The notes under the pieces were generated by a model. That model searched no databases. It was not told the origin of the DNA and worked only from the letters and a program-made list of their open reading frames with translations. This document shows, piece by piece, positions 63,505-64,000 of a stretch of 64,000 bases of DNA. Location of the stretch: contig NZ_JACHMI010000001.1 of the NCBI RefSeq assembly GCF_014207985.1, positions 10,523,001-10,587,000 of the forward strand. Reading direction: 5' to 3'. Source of the stretch: Nonomuraea rubra (lineage in GTDB: Bacteria > Actinomycetota > Actinomycetes > Streptosporangiales > Streptosporangiaceae). The stretch's first letter is position 1. Each line of letters begins with the position of its first letter. Both the position numbers and the translations under genes were made by a program.

Positions 63505-64000
63505 GTGTCCCCCTTGTCCGCAGACGTCGAGCCGGTGACCGAGCAGGAAGAACAGGCCCCCGAGCAGCCGAAGGCCCAGGAGAAGGCCGGCGGGTCCGAG
63601 TCGTACGGGCTGCCCGGCAAGCCGCTCTCCCGCGGCCCCTTCCTCTTCGGCCTGGTCGGCGGCCTGGGGGTGCTGACGGCGATCGCGCTGGCGCAGATGA
63701 TCGTGGCCTCGCTGAGCACGATCATCCTGATCGTGGTGGCGATGTTCCTGGCCGTCGGCCTGAACCCGGCCGTCGAGGCCCTGCAGCGGCGCGGCCTGGC
63801 CAGGCGGGGCGCGATCTCGATCGTGTTCGCCGGGGTCATCGTGGCGTTCGCGCTGTTCGGGCTGGCGATCGTGCCGCCGGTGAGCAAGCAGCTCACCGAG
63901 TTCATCGACGCGGTGCCGGGCTACATCACGGAGCTGAGCAACCATCCGACGCTGCGCCAGCTCGACCAGGACTACCAGATCCTGCCGCAGCTCAGGACGT
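63505..64000 (+). CDS. AI-2E family transporter, N-terminal part (cut by window edge)
   Basis: The frame is open to the edge. It has a Glu/Pro-rich cytosolic N-terminus (about 40 residues), two TM helices (about 50-95) with GPFLFGLVGGLGVLTAIALA, a conserved GLNPAVEALQRRGLARRGA, and a third helix. PF01594-type proteins export autoinducer-2-like or other solutes. GTG 63505 has CTGGAG overlapping it; TTG 63514 has better spacing, so the start is uncertain. Confidence 0.85.
   Translation, partial: MSPLSADVEPVTEQEEQAPEQPKAQEKAGGSESYGLPGKPLSRGPFLFGLVGGLGVLTAIALAQMIVASLSTIILIVVAMFLAVGLNPAVEALQRRGLARRGAISIVFAGVIVAFALFGLAIVPPVSKQLTEFIDAVPGYITELSNHPTLRQLDQDYQILPQLRT

Overview
The window is GC-rich (about 70% by eye) and coding-dense, with many GTG/TTG starts and short ATGA/GTGA gene overlaps. 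It comes from an actinomycete. The mec-cysO-cysM sulfur-carrier genes beside DUF2017 and clpS, a DivIVA/Scy-like hendecad coiled coil, DUF3039, DUF3618, a deazaflavin-type nitroreductase and many TetR/GntR/IclR/MarR regulators fit Actinomycetales. I would guess Streptosporangiaceae (Nonomuraea-like), but the genus is inference. I see no insertion sequence, integrase, CRISPR array, rRNA or replication origin; the window looks like ordinary chromosome with a few accessory modules.

Layout. 1-2.2 kb: end of a His-rich nickel/cobalt transporter, an AbiEii-like nucleotidyltransferase with a small partner, and a membrane protein. 2.2-10.5 kb: a catabolic block. A GntR regulator is divergent from an operon of glutamine-synthetase-like ligase, aldehyde dehydrogenase, SDR dehydrogenase and class I GATase amidohydrolase, followed by a tandem glycine riboswitch, gcvT-gcvH and sdaA. 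I read this as ethanolamine -> gamma-glutamyl intermediates -> glycine -> one-carbon units/serine -> pyruvate. 10.4-14.6 kb: Asp23-type envelope proteins, a PLP amino acid deaminase/aldolase, DUF3618, Bcp peroxiredoxin and tRNA-Leu. 14.8-19.9 kb: a NarL-type two-component system next to an ABC ATPase and FtsX-like permease. 20.2-21.3 kb: a papain-fold (Tox-PL) toxin-like gene coupled to a YrhB/Imm35 immunity-like gene.

21.4-35.4 kb: a sulfite-oxidase-like molybdoenzyme, then housekeeping genes with actinobacterial synteny: rdgB, rph, an MFS transporter, an MBL hydrolase, murI, a thioesterase, a PRC-barrel protein, a large DUF3352 protein, cysM-cysO-mec, DUF2017, clpS, pncB and pncA. 35.5-46.3 kb: small membrane proteins, a STAS anti-sigma antagonist, an SF2 helicase, two MFS exporters (one divergent from a TetR gene), an M43 metalloprotease, DUF3039, YqgE and an LPYTG surface protein. 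46.3-51.5 kb: a TetR gene, then an IclR (GylR-like) regulator with glpK and glpD, tied together by a 17-bp palindrome that lies before both the regulator and glpK.

51.4-64 kb: an ACT-domain malic enzyme, a cytidylate-kinase-like protein, a cysteine-less YbbN-type thioredoxin/TPR protein, a MarR regulator, a multi-TM protein, DUF4230, a 50-residue small protein followed by three strong hairpins, a GNAT enzyme, a small membrane protein with a GDNSG motif, a TetR/nitroreductase pair with three spaced operators, an acetyl-CoA acetyltransferase, methylmalonyl-CoA epimerase, the coiled-coil polarity protein, and the start of an AI-2E family transporter. The most interesting items are the gamma-glutamyl catabolic operon coupled to glycine sensing, the compact Tox-PL/Imm35 pair, the AbiEii-like pair, the hairpin cluster near 58 kb and two clear regulator-operator circuits.
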